From the NCBI RefSeq assembly GCF_015645095.1, contig NZ_JADOTW010000001.1, forward strand, positions 1 through 64,000: a stretch of 64,000 nt of DNA, given 5' to 3'. Below, piece by piece: positions 13,842-22,368 of this stretch. The position numbers were made by a program, and so were the translations under genes. Each line of letters opens with the position of its first letter. The stretch's first letter is position 1. The stretch comes from Halomonas sp. 328 (lineage in GTDB: Bacteria > Pseudomonadota > Gammaproteobacteria > Pseudomonadales > Halomonadaceae). The notes beneath the pieces were generated by a model. It searched no databases, was not told the origin of the DNA, and saw nothing but the letters and a program-made list of their open reading frames with translations.

Positions 13842-15593
13842 ATGGACTCACCCCTTGCCTTCGGCCCCAAGGTGCGGCGCGTGCTGGCGATCTGGCGCTT
13901 TCTCGGCCTGGTGCTGCTGGGCGCGCTGATCGGTGGCGTGGCCGCCCTGGCCGCCGTCGGCTTCGTCAATGCGGTGGTATGGCTCAACGACCTGCTGCTG
14001 ATCTCCCCCCGGGGGCGGATGATGGCCGCCGACCCCGGCCTGGTGGTGCTCGCCACCCTGCTGGTACCGACCCTGGGCGGCCTGGTGGTCGGCCAGCTGC
14101 ACCGCGGCCTGCCCGACGGCCGCCCCCATACCCCCGCCGATGCCATCGCCGCCGTCCAGACCCGCCGCGGCCGCCTGCCGGCCCGGGCCGGCGGCCTCTC
14201 GGCGCTGAGCGGCCTGGTGTCGCTGGGCGCCGGCGCCTCGGTGGGCCAGTACGGCCCCCTGGTGCACCTGGGCGCCACCCTGGGCTCCCAGGCCGCGCGG
14301 CTGCTTCGCCTGGGCCGCTCCGAGGACAATATCACCATCGCCTGCGGGGTGGCGGCGGCCATCGCCGCGGCCTTCAATGCGCCCCTGGCGGGCATCGTCT
14401 TCGCCCATGAGGTGGTGCTGCGTCACTACGCCCTGCGCGCCTTCGCCCCGGTGGCCGCCGCAGCCATCGTCGGCCATGTACTGGCCACCCAATGGCTGGC
14501 CCAGGGGGCGCTCTTCCATATCGCCGACCCCGCCGTGCCCCGGCCCTGGGAGTTCGCCCTCTTCCTGGTCCTGGGCGGCCTGGGGGCCCTGGTGGCCGGG
14601 GCCTATATGCACGCCATCCTGGGCATGGGGCGCCTGGCCAAGCGCCTGCCGCTGCCGGTCAGCCTGCGCCCGGCCCTGGCCGGGGCCCTGCTCGGCCTGA
14701 CCGCCCTCTGGGTGCCGGACATCCTCGGCATGGGCCAGGAGACCCTGCGCTTCGCCACCCTGGCCGGCGCCTACGGCGGCGGCGAACTGCTGCTGGTGCT
14801 GGGCCTCAAGCTGGCCGCCACCGCCCTGTGCCTGGGGCTGGGCTTCGCCGGCGGCGTGTTCAGCCCGGCGCTGGTCATCGGCACCCTCTTCGGCGCCCTG
14901 ATTGGTACCTTGGTGGCGGGGCTGGGTGGCGCCCAGGAGACCTTTATCTTCTATGCGGTGTGCGGCATGGTGGCGGTCACCGCGCCGGTGATCGGCGCCC
15001 CCCTCACCACCCTGCTGATCGTCTTCGAGCTCACCGGCAGCTATGCCCTGACCACCGCCGCCCTGGCCAGCGTGACCCTGGCCAGCCCCCTGGCCGCCCA
15101 GCTGTTCGGCCGCTCGCTGTTCGATATCCAACTGGCCCAGCGCGGCCTGGACCTCTCCGCGGGCCGCGGCCGCGCCGTGCTCAAGGAGGTGCGGCTGGCC
15201 GAGCTGATCAGCCAGGACGCCGTGACCCTGGCCCCGGAGACGCCGCTGGAGCGCGCCATCTCGCGGCTGAGCCGGGCGGGCCATGGTGAGGCCTACCGGG
15301 TGGATGGCGAGGGGCGCTACCGGGGTTGCGTGACCCTGGCGGACCTGGAGGCCCACCGCGAGGCCGGGGCGGCCCGCACCCTGGCCGACTGTCCCGAAAC
15401 GCCGCGCCCGGTGCTGGGCCCCCAGGCCTCGCTCTGGGAGGCCATGCATCAATTGCAGCGGGTCACCGGCGAGGCCATCGCCGTGGTGGACGACGAGGAG
15501 CGCTTCCTGGGGGTCGCCTATGAATCGAGCATCGCCCGCGCCTTCCTGCACCACAGCGACGCCCTGCGGCGGGAGGAACACGGTGCCGGCTAG
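13842..15593 (+). CDS. ClC-family chloride channel/transporter with C-terminal CBS pair
   Basis: 583 residues: ten or more membrane helices (about 15-435) and two CBS modules (about 455-575). ClC landmarks include GAGASVGQYGPLVHLGATLG, FNAPLAGIVFAHEV, and GGVFSPALVIGTLFG (the GGxFxP anion site). In the motif usually GxEGP, the gating glutamate is replaced: the sequence is GQYGP. Transporter-type ClCs need that Glu for proton coupling, so this protein is more likely a passive channel or atypically gated. The first selectivity motif (usually GSGIPE) is also divergent (PHTPADAI). Its last codons overlap the next gene's start by 11 bases. Confidence 0.9.
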   Translation: MDSPLAFGPKVRRVLAIWRFLGLVLLGALIGGVAALAAVGFVNAVVWLNDLLLISPRGRMMAADPGLVVLATLLVPTLGGLVVGQLHRGLPDGRPHTPADAIAAVQTRRGRLPARAGGLSALSGLVSLGAGASVGQYGPLVHLGATLGSQAARLLRLGRSEDNITIACGVAAAIAAAFNAPLAGIVFAHEVVLRHYALRAFAPVAAAAIVGHVLATQWLAQGALFHIADPAVPRPWEFALFLVLGGLGALVAGAYMHAILGMGRLAKRLPLPVSLRPALAGALLGLTALWVPDILGMGQETLRFATLAGAYGGGELLLVLGLKLAATALCLGLGFAGGVFSPALVIGTLFGALIGTLVAGLGGAQETFIFYAVCGMVAVTAPVIGAPLTTLLIVFELTGSYALTTAALASVTLASPLAAQLFGRSLFDIQLAQRGLDLSAGRGRAVLKEVRLAELISQDAVTLAPETPLERAISRLSRAGHGEAYRVDGEGRYRGCVTLADLEAHREAGAARTLADCPETPRPVLGPQASLWEAMHQLQRVTGEAIAVVDDEERFLGVAYESSIARAFLHHSDALRREEHGAG

Positions 15594-16719
15594 GCGCTGG
15601 CTCCCGGGCGTCGTGGCTCGGCTGCTGCCCGGGTTGCTGGCCGGGTTGCTGGCCTTAGCCACCCTGCCCCTATCCTCGGCCGTCGCCGAGGCGCCGGACG
15701 AGGGCGGCCCCCTGACGGTACTCAGCTGGGGCGGCGCCTACGAGCGAGCCCAGCGCCGCGCCCTCTTCACCCCCTTTACCGAGGCGACGGGCATGGCGGT
15801 GGAGGCGGCCCGCTATCACGGCGGCCTGAGCGACCTGCGCCGGGCCGTGGCGGAGAACGCCGTCCCCTGGGATCTGATCGACATGACCCGCAGCGAGGCC
15901 ATGGCGGCCTGTGCGGAGGGGCTGCTGGAGCCACTGCCCGCGGACCTGGCGGCCCCGGCACCGGACGGCACCCCGGCGGCCGAGGATTTCCTGCCCGGCG
16001 CCCTGGGGCGCTGCGCCATCAGCCACTCGATCTTCGCCACCGTGGTGGCCTACCGCCGCGACGCCTTCCCCGGACGGCGCCCCACGCGCATCGCCGACCT
16101 CTTCGATCAAGAGCGCTTCCCGGGCCCCCGGGCCCTGCAACGCACCCCGGCGGCCAACCTGGAGTGGGCCCTGCTCTCCTACCGGATACCCCGGGAGGCG
16201 CTCTATCGGCTGCTCAGCACCCGCCGCGGCCTGGACCTCGCCTTCGCCCGGCTCCGCGGCCTCGACGAGATCCACTGGTGGCAGGCCGGCGAGACCCCGG
16301 TGGAGTGGCTGGCGGAGGGCAAGGTGGTGATGGCCTCCGGCTACAACGGGCGCTTCTTCGCCGCCATGGTGGAGCGCGACCTGCCCATCGAGATCCTCTG
16401 GGACGGCCAGCTCCAGGAGCACGAGACCTGGGTGATTCCCCGCGGCGCCCCCAACCCCGTGGCGGCCCGCGACTTTATCCGCTTCGCCACCAGTAGCGAG
16501 CGCCAGGCCGAGCTGGCCCGGCATATCCCCTATGGTCCGGCGCGGCGCTCCGCCGCCATCCAGGTCACCACCCACCGGGACAGCGGCCTGGACATGCGCC
16601 TGCATATTCCCACCCACCCCCTCAACGCCCAGGGGGCGGTGACCAAGGACGAGGCCTGGTACGCCCGCACCCAAGAGCGCATCGCGGCCCTGTTTCGCGA
16701 GGCCCTGCTCGAAGAGTAG
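15583..16719 (+). CDS. Periplasmic binding protein of polyamine/iron ABC type, no transporter partner
   Basis: 378 residues with an N-terminal signal peptide (hydrophobic stretch ~residues 8-31, then AEAPDEGG). The mature part begins LTVLSWGGAYERAQRRALFT, the usual opening of PotD/PotF-like extracytoplasmic binding proteins, and continues with VMASGYNGRFFAAM and PNPVAARDFIRFATSSERQA. The GTG at 15583 has GGGAGGA upstream and overlaps the ClC stop, so translation is coupled. No permease or ATPase gene is nearby, so its transporter must be elsewhere or it has a sensor role. Confidence 0.85.
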   Translation: MPARRWLPGVVARLLPGLLAGLLALATLPLSSAVAEAPDEGGPLTVLSWGGAYERAQRRALFTPFTEATGMAVEAARYHGGLSDLRRAVAENAVPWDLIDMTRSEAMAACAEGLLEPLPADLAAPAPDGTPAAEDFLPGALGRCAISHSIFATVVAYRRDAFPGRRPTRIADLFDQERFPGPRALQRTPAANLEWALLSYRIPREALYRLLSTRRGLDLAFARLRGLDEIHWWQAGETPVEWLAEGKVVMASGYNGRFFAAMVERDLPIEILWDGQLQEHETWVIPRGAPNPVAARDFIRFATSSERQAELARHIPYGPARRSAAIQVTTHRDSGLDMRLHIPTHPLNAQGAVTKDEAWYARTQERIAALFREALLEE

Positions 16720-16784
16720 GCGGGGTACCGGCTTTGCCTGCCGGGCACCAGGGGGTAACGTTAAGGGCATCGCTGTCGTCACGG

Positions 16785-17969
16785 ATGCACGCCATGCCCC
16801 TCCCTCGTCGTTTCCTTCCTGCCCTGGTCACCCCCTGCCTGCTCGCCCTCGGTCTCGGCGGTGCCCCGGCCGCCTTCGCCAATGGCCCCGCCTGCCCCGA
16901 CGCCACTCCGGGACAGTGGCAAGCGACGGACGGTACGCCACTGAGCACCCCGGCCCTGCTCGCCGAGCTGGCCGGCCAGCGGGTGGTGCTGCTCGGCGAG
17001 CAGCATGATCGCCTGGCCCACCACCGCTGGCAGCTGCATACCCTGGCGGGCCTGCACGCCCACCAGCCCGACCTGGTGATCGGCCTCGAGATGCTGCCCC
17101 GGGAGGCGCAGCCGGCCCTCGACGCCTGGGTCGCCGGCGAGCTGGACGAGGCGGCCTTCCTGGAGGCCAGCGATTGGCACCGCCACTGGGGCTTCGACCC
17201 CGACCTCTACCTGCCCATCCTGCACTTCGCCCGCATGCACCGGCTGCCGCTGCTGGCCCTCAACGTCACCCCGGCGCTGCGCCAGCGCCTGGCCAGCGAT
17301 GGCTGGGACGCCGTGCCCAGCGCCGAGCGCCATGCGATCACGCCGCCGGCCGCGCCCCCCGACGCCTACCGGGAGGCGTTGAGCGAGGTGTTCCGGGCCC
17401 ACCCCACCGGCGCCGACAGCGAGGCCGCCCTGGCGCGCTTTATCGATGCCCAACTGGTCTGGGATCGCGCCATGGCCATGGCCCTGGCCGAGGCCAGCGG
17501 CCCGGGGCGCCTGGTGGTGGGCCTGATGGGTCATGGTCACCTGCGCCACGGCCATGGGGTGCCCCATCAGCTGCATGACCTGGGCATCGCGGCCCAGCGC
17601 AGCCTGCTGCCCTGGCCGCTGAACGCCAACGCCTGCGAGCCCCCGCCCCGGGACCTGGCCGATGCGCTCTTCCTGCTTGGCGACGAAGGCCCCTTCGAGC
17701 CCACCCCGCCGCCGCGCCTGGGGGTCTGGGTGGACAGTGCCGACGAGGGGGTGCGCATCCAGATGGTCGGCGACGGCTCCCTGGCCGAGCGGCTGGGCCT
17801 GCAAGTCGGTGATATCATCCTGCGCGCCGCCGGCCAGGCATTGCGCCGGCCCGGTGACCTGAGCGCTCTGGTCGGCCGCCAGCCGCCGGGCAGCCTGATG
17901 CCCCTGGAGATCCGCCGCGACGGCACGGTCTGGGAGCTGCTGGCCCGCTTCCCCACCCCGTCGGAGTAG
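16785..17969 (+). CDS. ChaN-like (haem/iron-uptake DUF399) protein fused to a PDZ domain
   Basis: 394 residues. A signal peptide ends near AFANGPACPD. The ChaN/Tiki-like domain has VVLLGEQHDRLAHH, IGLEMLPREAQPALD and a His-rich GLMGHGHLRHGHGVPHQL; these His residues coordinate haem or metal in the family. The C-terminal ~80 residues form a PDZ module (VGDGSLAERLGLQVGDIILR and GSLMPLEIRRDG). A second ATG three codons in is possible; neither start has a clear Shine-Dalgarno. It lies six bases upstream of the M1-like peptidase gene. Confidence 0.85.
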   Translation: MHAMPLPRRFLPALVTPCLLALGLGGAPAAFANGPACPDATPGQWQATDGTPLSTPALLAELAGQRVVLLGEQHDRLAHHRWQLHTLAGLHAHQPDLVIGLEMLPREAQPALDAWVAGELDEAAFLEASDWHRHWGFDPDLYLPILHFARMHRLPLLALNVTPALRQRLASDGWDAVPSAERHAITPPAAPPDAYREALSEVFRAHPTGADSEAALARFIDAQLVWDRAMAMALAEASGPGRLVVGLMGHGHLRHGHGVPHQLHDLGIAAQRSLLPWPLNANACEPPPRDLADALFLLGDEGPFEPTPPPRLGVWVDSADEGVRIQMVGDGSLAERLGLQVGDIILRAAGQALRRPGDLSALVGRQPPGSLMPLEIRRDGTVWELLARFPTPSE

Positions 17970-17975
17970 TCGCCC

Positions 17976-19922
17976 ATGCCCCCATTGAGATGGCTACTGG
18001 GCCTGGCGACCCTGGCCATGCCCCTGACCCAGCCCCTGGCCTGGGGCAACGACGATGCCTGGTCGCTGCGTGTCTGGCTCGACCCCACCGCCAGAACCCT
18101 GAGCGGCGAGATGACCCTGGCGCCGGTCTCCGGCGAGCTACGCCTGCACCCGGAGCTGCGCCTGGAGGCGGCGAGCCAGGGCGAGGACGCGATAGCCGTC
18201 GAGCGTCTGGCCCCGGGGCGCTATCGCCTCGACACCCTGGCGGGCGAGGCGCCCCTGAGCCTGCGTTGGCAGGGGGCACTGCCCCGCCAGGGGGCCATCG
18301 GCCTGGCCGAGCGTGGCGGCCTGCTACCCGGCGCCATCGCCTGGCACCCCCGGGTCGAGGCCATGCCCCCCGGCCCCCTGACGCTGACCCTGCACCTGCC
18401 GGAGGGCCAGCAGGGAGTGGCCAGCGGCAGCCTGGTGGCGGAGCACGCCGGCGCCGAGGGGCCACGCCTTGACTTCCACCACCCCCTGACCGCCGAGGCG
18501 AGCCTGGCCACCGGCCCCTGGCGCCTGCACGAACGCGAGGCCGAAGGGGTGCGCCTAAGGGTGCTCTTCCCGGCGCCCCTCGACGAGGCGTTCGCCGAGA
18601 CCTACCTGGATGCCGCCGCCGATCACCTGGCCGCCTTCCAGGCGCGCCTGGGCCCCTTCCCCTTCGCCAGCTTCAGCATGGCGGCCAGTCCCGCTCCCCT
18701 GGGGGTGGCCTTCCCCGGCTTCACCCTGCTCGGCGAGCGGGTCATCCCCCTGCCCTTCATTCCCCACACCTCCCTGGCCCACGAGCTGATGCATGGCTGG
18801 TGGGGGGCCGGCGTGCGGGTGGACGACGCCGCCGGCAACTGGGCCGAGGCCCTGACCACCTATTTGGCCGACTATGCCCTGGACGAGGCCCGGGGCCAGG
18901 CCGGCGAGACCCGGCGGCGCTGGCTGCGCGACCTGGCGGCCCTGCCGGAGGCGAACACCCCGGCCCTGGTCGACTTCCAAGGCGGCCCGGATGCCGCCGA
19001 ACGGCTGGTGGGCTACCAGCAGGGCGCCCTGCTCTTCCACCAACTGCGCCGCCGGCTCGGCGACGACGCCTTCGAGGCGGGCCTGCGCCGCTTCGCCGAC
19101 ACCTGGATGCATCAGGAGGCGAGCTGGGCCGAGCTGATCGACGCCCTGGCGGGCGACGCCGCCGAGGGCCAGGCGCTGATGGCCTTCGCCACCCCCTGGC
19201 TGGAGGAACCCGGGCGGCCGACGCTCGGCCTCGAGGCGGTACGCCTGAGCCAGGACGAGGATGGGAGCTGGCGGGTCAGCGGCGAGCTGGTGCAGGACGG
19301 GGGCGTCTGGCCCATGAGGGTGCCCCTGGTGCTCGAGGGCGACACGGCGGACGAGCGCCGGGTCTTCGAGGTGCCCCTGGAGGAGGCGCGCCAGCCCTTC
19401 GTGCTGGAGAGCGAGACCCGCCCCCGGCGCCTTCTCCTCGACCCCGCCTTCGAGTTGCCCCGACAGTTGCCCCCGCCGCCGATCCTGCGCCGCCTGGCCC
19501 TGGCCCCGGCGCTACGCCTGGCGTCGCTGAGCCCAGGCCTGGACGCCCGGCCGCTGATCGGCGAGACACCGATCGCGGACGATGCCGCCCTGACCCTGGT
19601 GGTGGGCGAAACCCGGGCGATAGCGGCCTGGCTCGCCGCGGAAGGGATCGACGGGGCCGCGGCGGCACCGGCCACCCGGGGACAGGCCCGGCTCTGGCTC
19701 TTGCCCGAGCGGCCCATCGCCCTGCTCAGCGCCGAGAGCCCCGAGGCCCTGGCCGCCCTGGCCCGGCGCTGGCGACACCATGGCCAACACGGCTACCTGG
19801 TGGTGGATGACCGGGGCGAGACCCTGGCGGTGGGCGGCTGGGAAGAGGAGCGGGAAGCGGCTCGGGAGCATGGCGGCGAGGTGCCCGGCGTGACCTTCGC
19901 CCCGCCCCACGGCGAGGAGTAA
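17976..19922 (+). CDS. M1-like zinc aminopeptidase (gluzincin)
   Basis: 648 residues with a signal peptide. The gluzincin motif HELMH starts at residue 269, and NWAEALTTYLADY about 20 residues later supplies the third zinc ligand (Glu). The N-terminal beta-rich domain (25-190) and helical C-terminal part fit M1-type architecture. The GAMEN exopeptidase signature is replaced by FPGFTLLG, so classical aminopeptidase specificity is uncertain. The start at 17976 is preceded by GGAG. It is probably co-transcribed with the ChaN-PDZ gene and acts in the periplasm. Confidence 0.8.
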   Translation: MPPLRWLLGLATLAMPLTQPLAWGNDDAWSLRVWLDPTARTLSGEMTLAPVSGELRLHPELRLEAASQGEDAIAVERLAPGRYRLDTLAGEAPLSLRWQGALPRQGAIGLAERGGLLPGAIAWHPRVEAMPPGPLTLTLHLPEGQQGVASGSLVAEHAGAEGPRLDFHHPLTAEASLATGPWRLHEREAEGVRLRVLFPAPLDEAFAETYLDAAADHLAAFQARLGPFPFASFSMAASPAPLGVAFPGFTLLGERVIPLPFIPHTSLAHELMHGWWGAGVRVDDAAGNWAEALTTYLADYALDEARGQAGETRRRWLRDLAALPEANTPALVDFQGGPDAAERLVGYQQGALLFHQLRRRLGDDAFEAGLRRFADTWMHQEASWAELIDALAGDAAEGQALMAFATPWLEEPGRPTLGLEAVRLSQDEDGSWRVSGELVQDGGVWPMRVPLVLEGDTADERRVFEVPLEEARQPFVLESETRPRRLLLDPAFELPRQLPPPPILRRLALAPALRLASLSPGLDARPLIGETPIADDAALTLVVGETRAIAAWLAAEGIDGAAAAPATRGQARLWLLPERPIALLSAESPEALAALARRWRHHGQHGYLVVDDRGETLAVGGWEEEREAAREHGGEVPGVTFAPPHGEE

Positions 19923-19934
19923 GGCCCGCGGCAT

Positions 19935-19974
19935 GTAGGTCGGCTAAGCGAGCCAGAGCGAGCGCAGCCGACAG
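19935..19974. repeat. REP-like palindromic element between convergent genes
   Basis: GTCGGCT (19940-19946) and AGCCGAC (19967-19973) form an imperfect hairpin with GCGAGC repeats inside, in the 104-base gap between convergent genes. This is the usual setting of extragenic palindromes in GC-rich gammaproteobacteria. Confidence 0.5.
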
Positions 19975-20026
19975 CCGCAAGAAACGTAGCTAACGAGACA
20001 CCGTTGCGTCCGCCGAGGAGCAAGGC

Positions 20027-21232
20027 CTACTCAGCCTGAATCAGCAGATTACGCGGCGTCAGCGAGCGCTCGCAGAAGGTGCCCAGGCGCACCGCCAGAC
20101 CCGCCTCCTCCAGGCACAGCAGGCGATCCAGCACCAGCCACAGCTCCAGGGGGCGGCGGAAGAGGTGACGCACCAGCTCCAGGCGCTCGACCCGGGCCTG
20201 GCGCGCGGCGCCCGCCGCCTCGAAACGCGCCCAGTCCAGGGTCGAATCCAGGGTCGAAGGCAAGGGCAGCCCCTTCTCGGCGGCGGCCCAGCGGCAGAAG
20301 CCGGCGAAGTCGTCGGGCAGGCGCCCATAGGCGAGGCTCGGCACCGGCAGGTAGCGATCCTCCCCCCGCACTTCCCGCTGCAGTTCATCGAAGCCCAGCC
20401 GCCAGGCATTGGCCCGGGCGCGGCTCAGGCGCACCTGGCGCGGCGCCGTCACCGTCTCCTGCACCGCCAGGGCCAGCTGCTCCCGGGTCAGCGCCAGCCC
20501 ATGCTCGGCCATGGCCTGCTCGCCCTGGCGGGAGAGCGGCCGATAACTCGCCTCGGCGGTGCGCTGGTAGCAGCAGGGGGCCAGGGTCAGCGGCAGGCGC
20601 CGCTCGGCGGCCCGCTGAATCAGCCGGCCATGCAGGTCGCCGCAGGCGTGCAGGGCCACCAGTTGGCGGCCCGGGGTCAGCCAGTCGGCGGCGCTATCGG
20701 CCATCACGTCCTGGGTATGCAACTCGAGATCCGCCCCCTGGGCCTCGGCCAGGGCCTGGCCCGCCTGGCAGAGCGGCGCCTGCCACTCCAGGCCGATGAC
20801 CCGAGCCTGGTCACGCCGCGCCAGGGCCCGCCCCAGGTGCCCCTTGCCGGCGCACCACTCCAGGTAGGCCGGCGCCGGGGCCAGGCGAGCGGCGAAGGCG
20901 CTGATCTGCGCCCACTTGCGCCCCCCCACATGGGTGGCCCAGGCCTCGGGCAGGGGCCGTGCCCCCGCCGCCTCGGGCAGGGGCGCCACCTCGCAGAGCC
21001 CGGCAAGCTCCGCCACCGGCAGCCAGTCGCCCAGCCTCGAGGGGGCGAAGGGCTCCGCCTCCAGGCGCTCCCGCTCGGCCTCGTTCAGCCCCAGCAGCCA
21101 GGCCTCGAGGTCGGGAAAGGCCGCCCCCCAGGGGGCCCGGCGATAACGAAACGGCTCCGGCGCCCAGAGCGGCTGCCAATGGGCCAGGAGCTCGGTGAGG
21201 CGGGCGAAGCGTTGGGCATGGGGGGAAGACAT
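20027..21232 (-). CDS. Predicted SAM-dependent methyltransferase (Methyltransf_32-like)
   Basis: 401 residues. The SAM-binding loop is YLEWCAGKGHLGRALARRDQ, followed by an acidic strand end (VIGLEW), LVALHACGDLHGRLIQRA and LAPCCYQRT. This HACG...CCYQ pattern occurs in the Methyltransf_32/METTL25-like group, whose targets are thought to be RNA or protein. The start at 21232 has only a weak ribosome binding site; a longer start at 21289 exists. It lies 60 bases downstream of the Mrr-type nuclease on the same strand, so the two may be co-transcribed. Confidence 0.8.
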   Translation of the reverse strand: MSSPHAQRFARLTELLAHWQPLWAPEPFRYRRAPWGAAFPDLEAWLLGLNEAERERLEAEPFAPSRLGDWLPVAELAGLCEVAPLPEAAGARPLPEAWATHVGGRKWAQISAFAARLAPAPAYLEWCAGKGHLGRALARRDQARVIGLEWQAPLCQAGQALAEAQGADLELHTQDVMADSAADWLTPGRQLVALHACGDLHGRLIQRAAERRLPLTLAPCCYQRTAEASYRPLSRQGEQAMAEHGLALTREQLALAVQETVTAPRQVRLSRARANAWRLGFDELQREVRGEDRYLPVPSLAYGRLPDDFAGFCRWAAAEKGLPLPSTLDSTLDWARFEAAGAARQARVERLELVRHLFRRPLELWLVLDRLLCLEEAGLAVRLGTFCERSLTPRNLLIQAE

Positions 21233-21292
21233 GACGAGGCTCAAATGAAAGGGGCCGCCGATCATACCCGAGGCGGGATCGGCGATCACGGC

Positions 21293-22279
21293 TCAAGGCG
21301 TCGAGAGCAACAGGGTCGGGGTCAAGCCGATGCCGAGCCGCTGGCGCGTGGTGCGCGACAGCCCTTCCAGGTGGCCCACCAGCCACTCCACCAGATCCGC
21401 CCCATCCATCACGCGAATGCCCTGGGCCTCGGCCCGCTCCCGCAGGGTGTCGGAGACCTCGGCGCTGGTCACGAAGCAGCGAATCGCCTCTTCGTCATCC
21501 TCGAGGGCCTCCAGTTGCCTGAGCCCATGCAGGCCCGAGACGCCGTCATGGTGCTTGACCTGCACCAGCAGGCGGGTCGAGCTGAAGGCATCGGTGCGAG
21601 AGGCGGCGATATCCACATCGCCGAGATCCGCGCGGGCATTCTTGGCCTCGATGCGGCCCTCGTAGCCCTCCAGGGTCAGGAGCTCAAGCACCAGTTGCTC
21701 CAGCCCATAGCCGCCGCTCTCCAGGTAGGTGCGCCCCTGGCGCAGGTTGGCCAGCAACTGGGCCTTGAAGGCCTCCTCCGTCTCGTACTCCAGGGTCTCG
21801 ATGCGCCGATCCAGGCTCACCGCGCCCTCGTCCCGGGCCTGGTGAATCAACCATTCGACCTTCTCGGCAAACTCGTCCAGGGGCGCAATGGCCATGCGAA
21901 TCTTCAGCCGCGAGGCCAGCCCCTGGGGCAACTGATTGCGCGGTATCCGTACCAGGCTGCCATCGGCATGCTTGAGGAAACTCACCGCCACCCGGTTCTC
22001 GCCATAGGCGACACCCAGTTCGAAGGCCTTCTGGCCGCTGGCCTCGCCGATCACGATATGGCTGCCCATGGGCACGATGACGCGATCCCCTTCGCCGAGG
22101 GCGAAGTAGCGCCGGATCTGGTTGCCCTTGCGGCCGTAGTCGATGCCTTCGGCGCGAAAGTGCGCGAGTAGCGCCTGGGCGCTGGCAAAGCGCGAGAAGT
22201 CCACGTTCGACCAGCCATAACCGACCCACCCCTGGGGCGGCAAGGCAGCGGGGCTACGCACCAGCACGTACTTAGGCAT
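21293..22279 (-). CDS. Mrr-type restriction endonuclease-like protein
   Basis: 328 residues. The C-terminal ~130 form a PD-(D/E)xK nuclease of the Mrr_cat type: LEGYEGRIEAK, then GDVDIAAS (Asp221/223) and LLVQVKHHDG (Gln240-Val-Lys242), the D-(Q/E)xK core. The N-terminal half (IDYGRKGNQIRRYFALGEGD and onward) looks like a DNA-recognition or modified-base-reader region. Mrr proteins cut modified DNA. No cognate hsd or mod gene is adjacent; a methyltransferase lies just downstream. An antiphage role is plausible but inferred. Confidence 0.8.
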   Translation of the reverse strand: MPKYVLVRSPAALPPQGWVGYGWSNVDFSRFASAQALLAHFRAEGIDYGRKGNQIRRYFALGEGDRVIVPMGSHIVIGEASGQKAFELGVAYGENRVAVSFLKHADGSLVRIPRNQLPQGLASRLKIRMAIAPLDEFAEKVEWLIHQARDEGAVSLDRRIETLEYETEEAFKAQLLANLRQGRTYLESGGYGLEQLVLELLTLEGYEGRIEAKNARADLGDVDIAASRTDAFSSTRLLVQVKHHDGVSGLHGLRQLEALEDDEEAIRCFVTSAEVSDTLRERAEAQGIRVMDGADLVEWLVGHLEGLSRTTRQRLGIGLTPTLLLSTP

Positions 22280-22316
22280 ATAGAAGACTCTTCTGATTCA
22301 AAAACGCCCTAGGCTA

Positions 22317-22354
22317 ATACCCGAGCCGCCGGCTGTCAGCGGCGACTCGGGTAT
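22317..22354 (-). terminator. Strong hairpin between ampR and the Mrr gene
   Basis: ATACCCGAG and CTCGGGTAT form the outer arms (22317-22354), with further CGCCG/CGGCG pairing inside one mismatch. It follows the ampR stop on the minus strand and is the likely ampR terminator. Confidence 0.6.
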
Positions 22355-22368
22355 CGGTAACGATCGAG

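Noticed and set aside
13848-15662. 604-codon open frame antisense to the ClC gene
   Set aside because: It has no family motif, a Gln/His/Gly-biased composition typical of GC-rich shadow frames, and lies opposite a gene with clear ClC and CBS motifs.
20165-22171. 668-codon plus-strand frame across the methyltransferase and Mrr genes
   Set aside because: Low-complexity Gln/Gly/Arg composition and no ribosome binding site; both minus-strand frames have family motifs.
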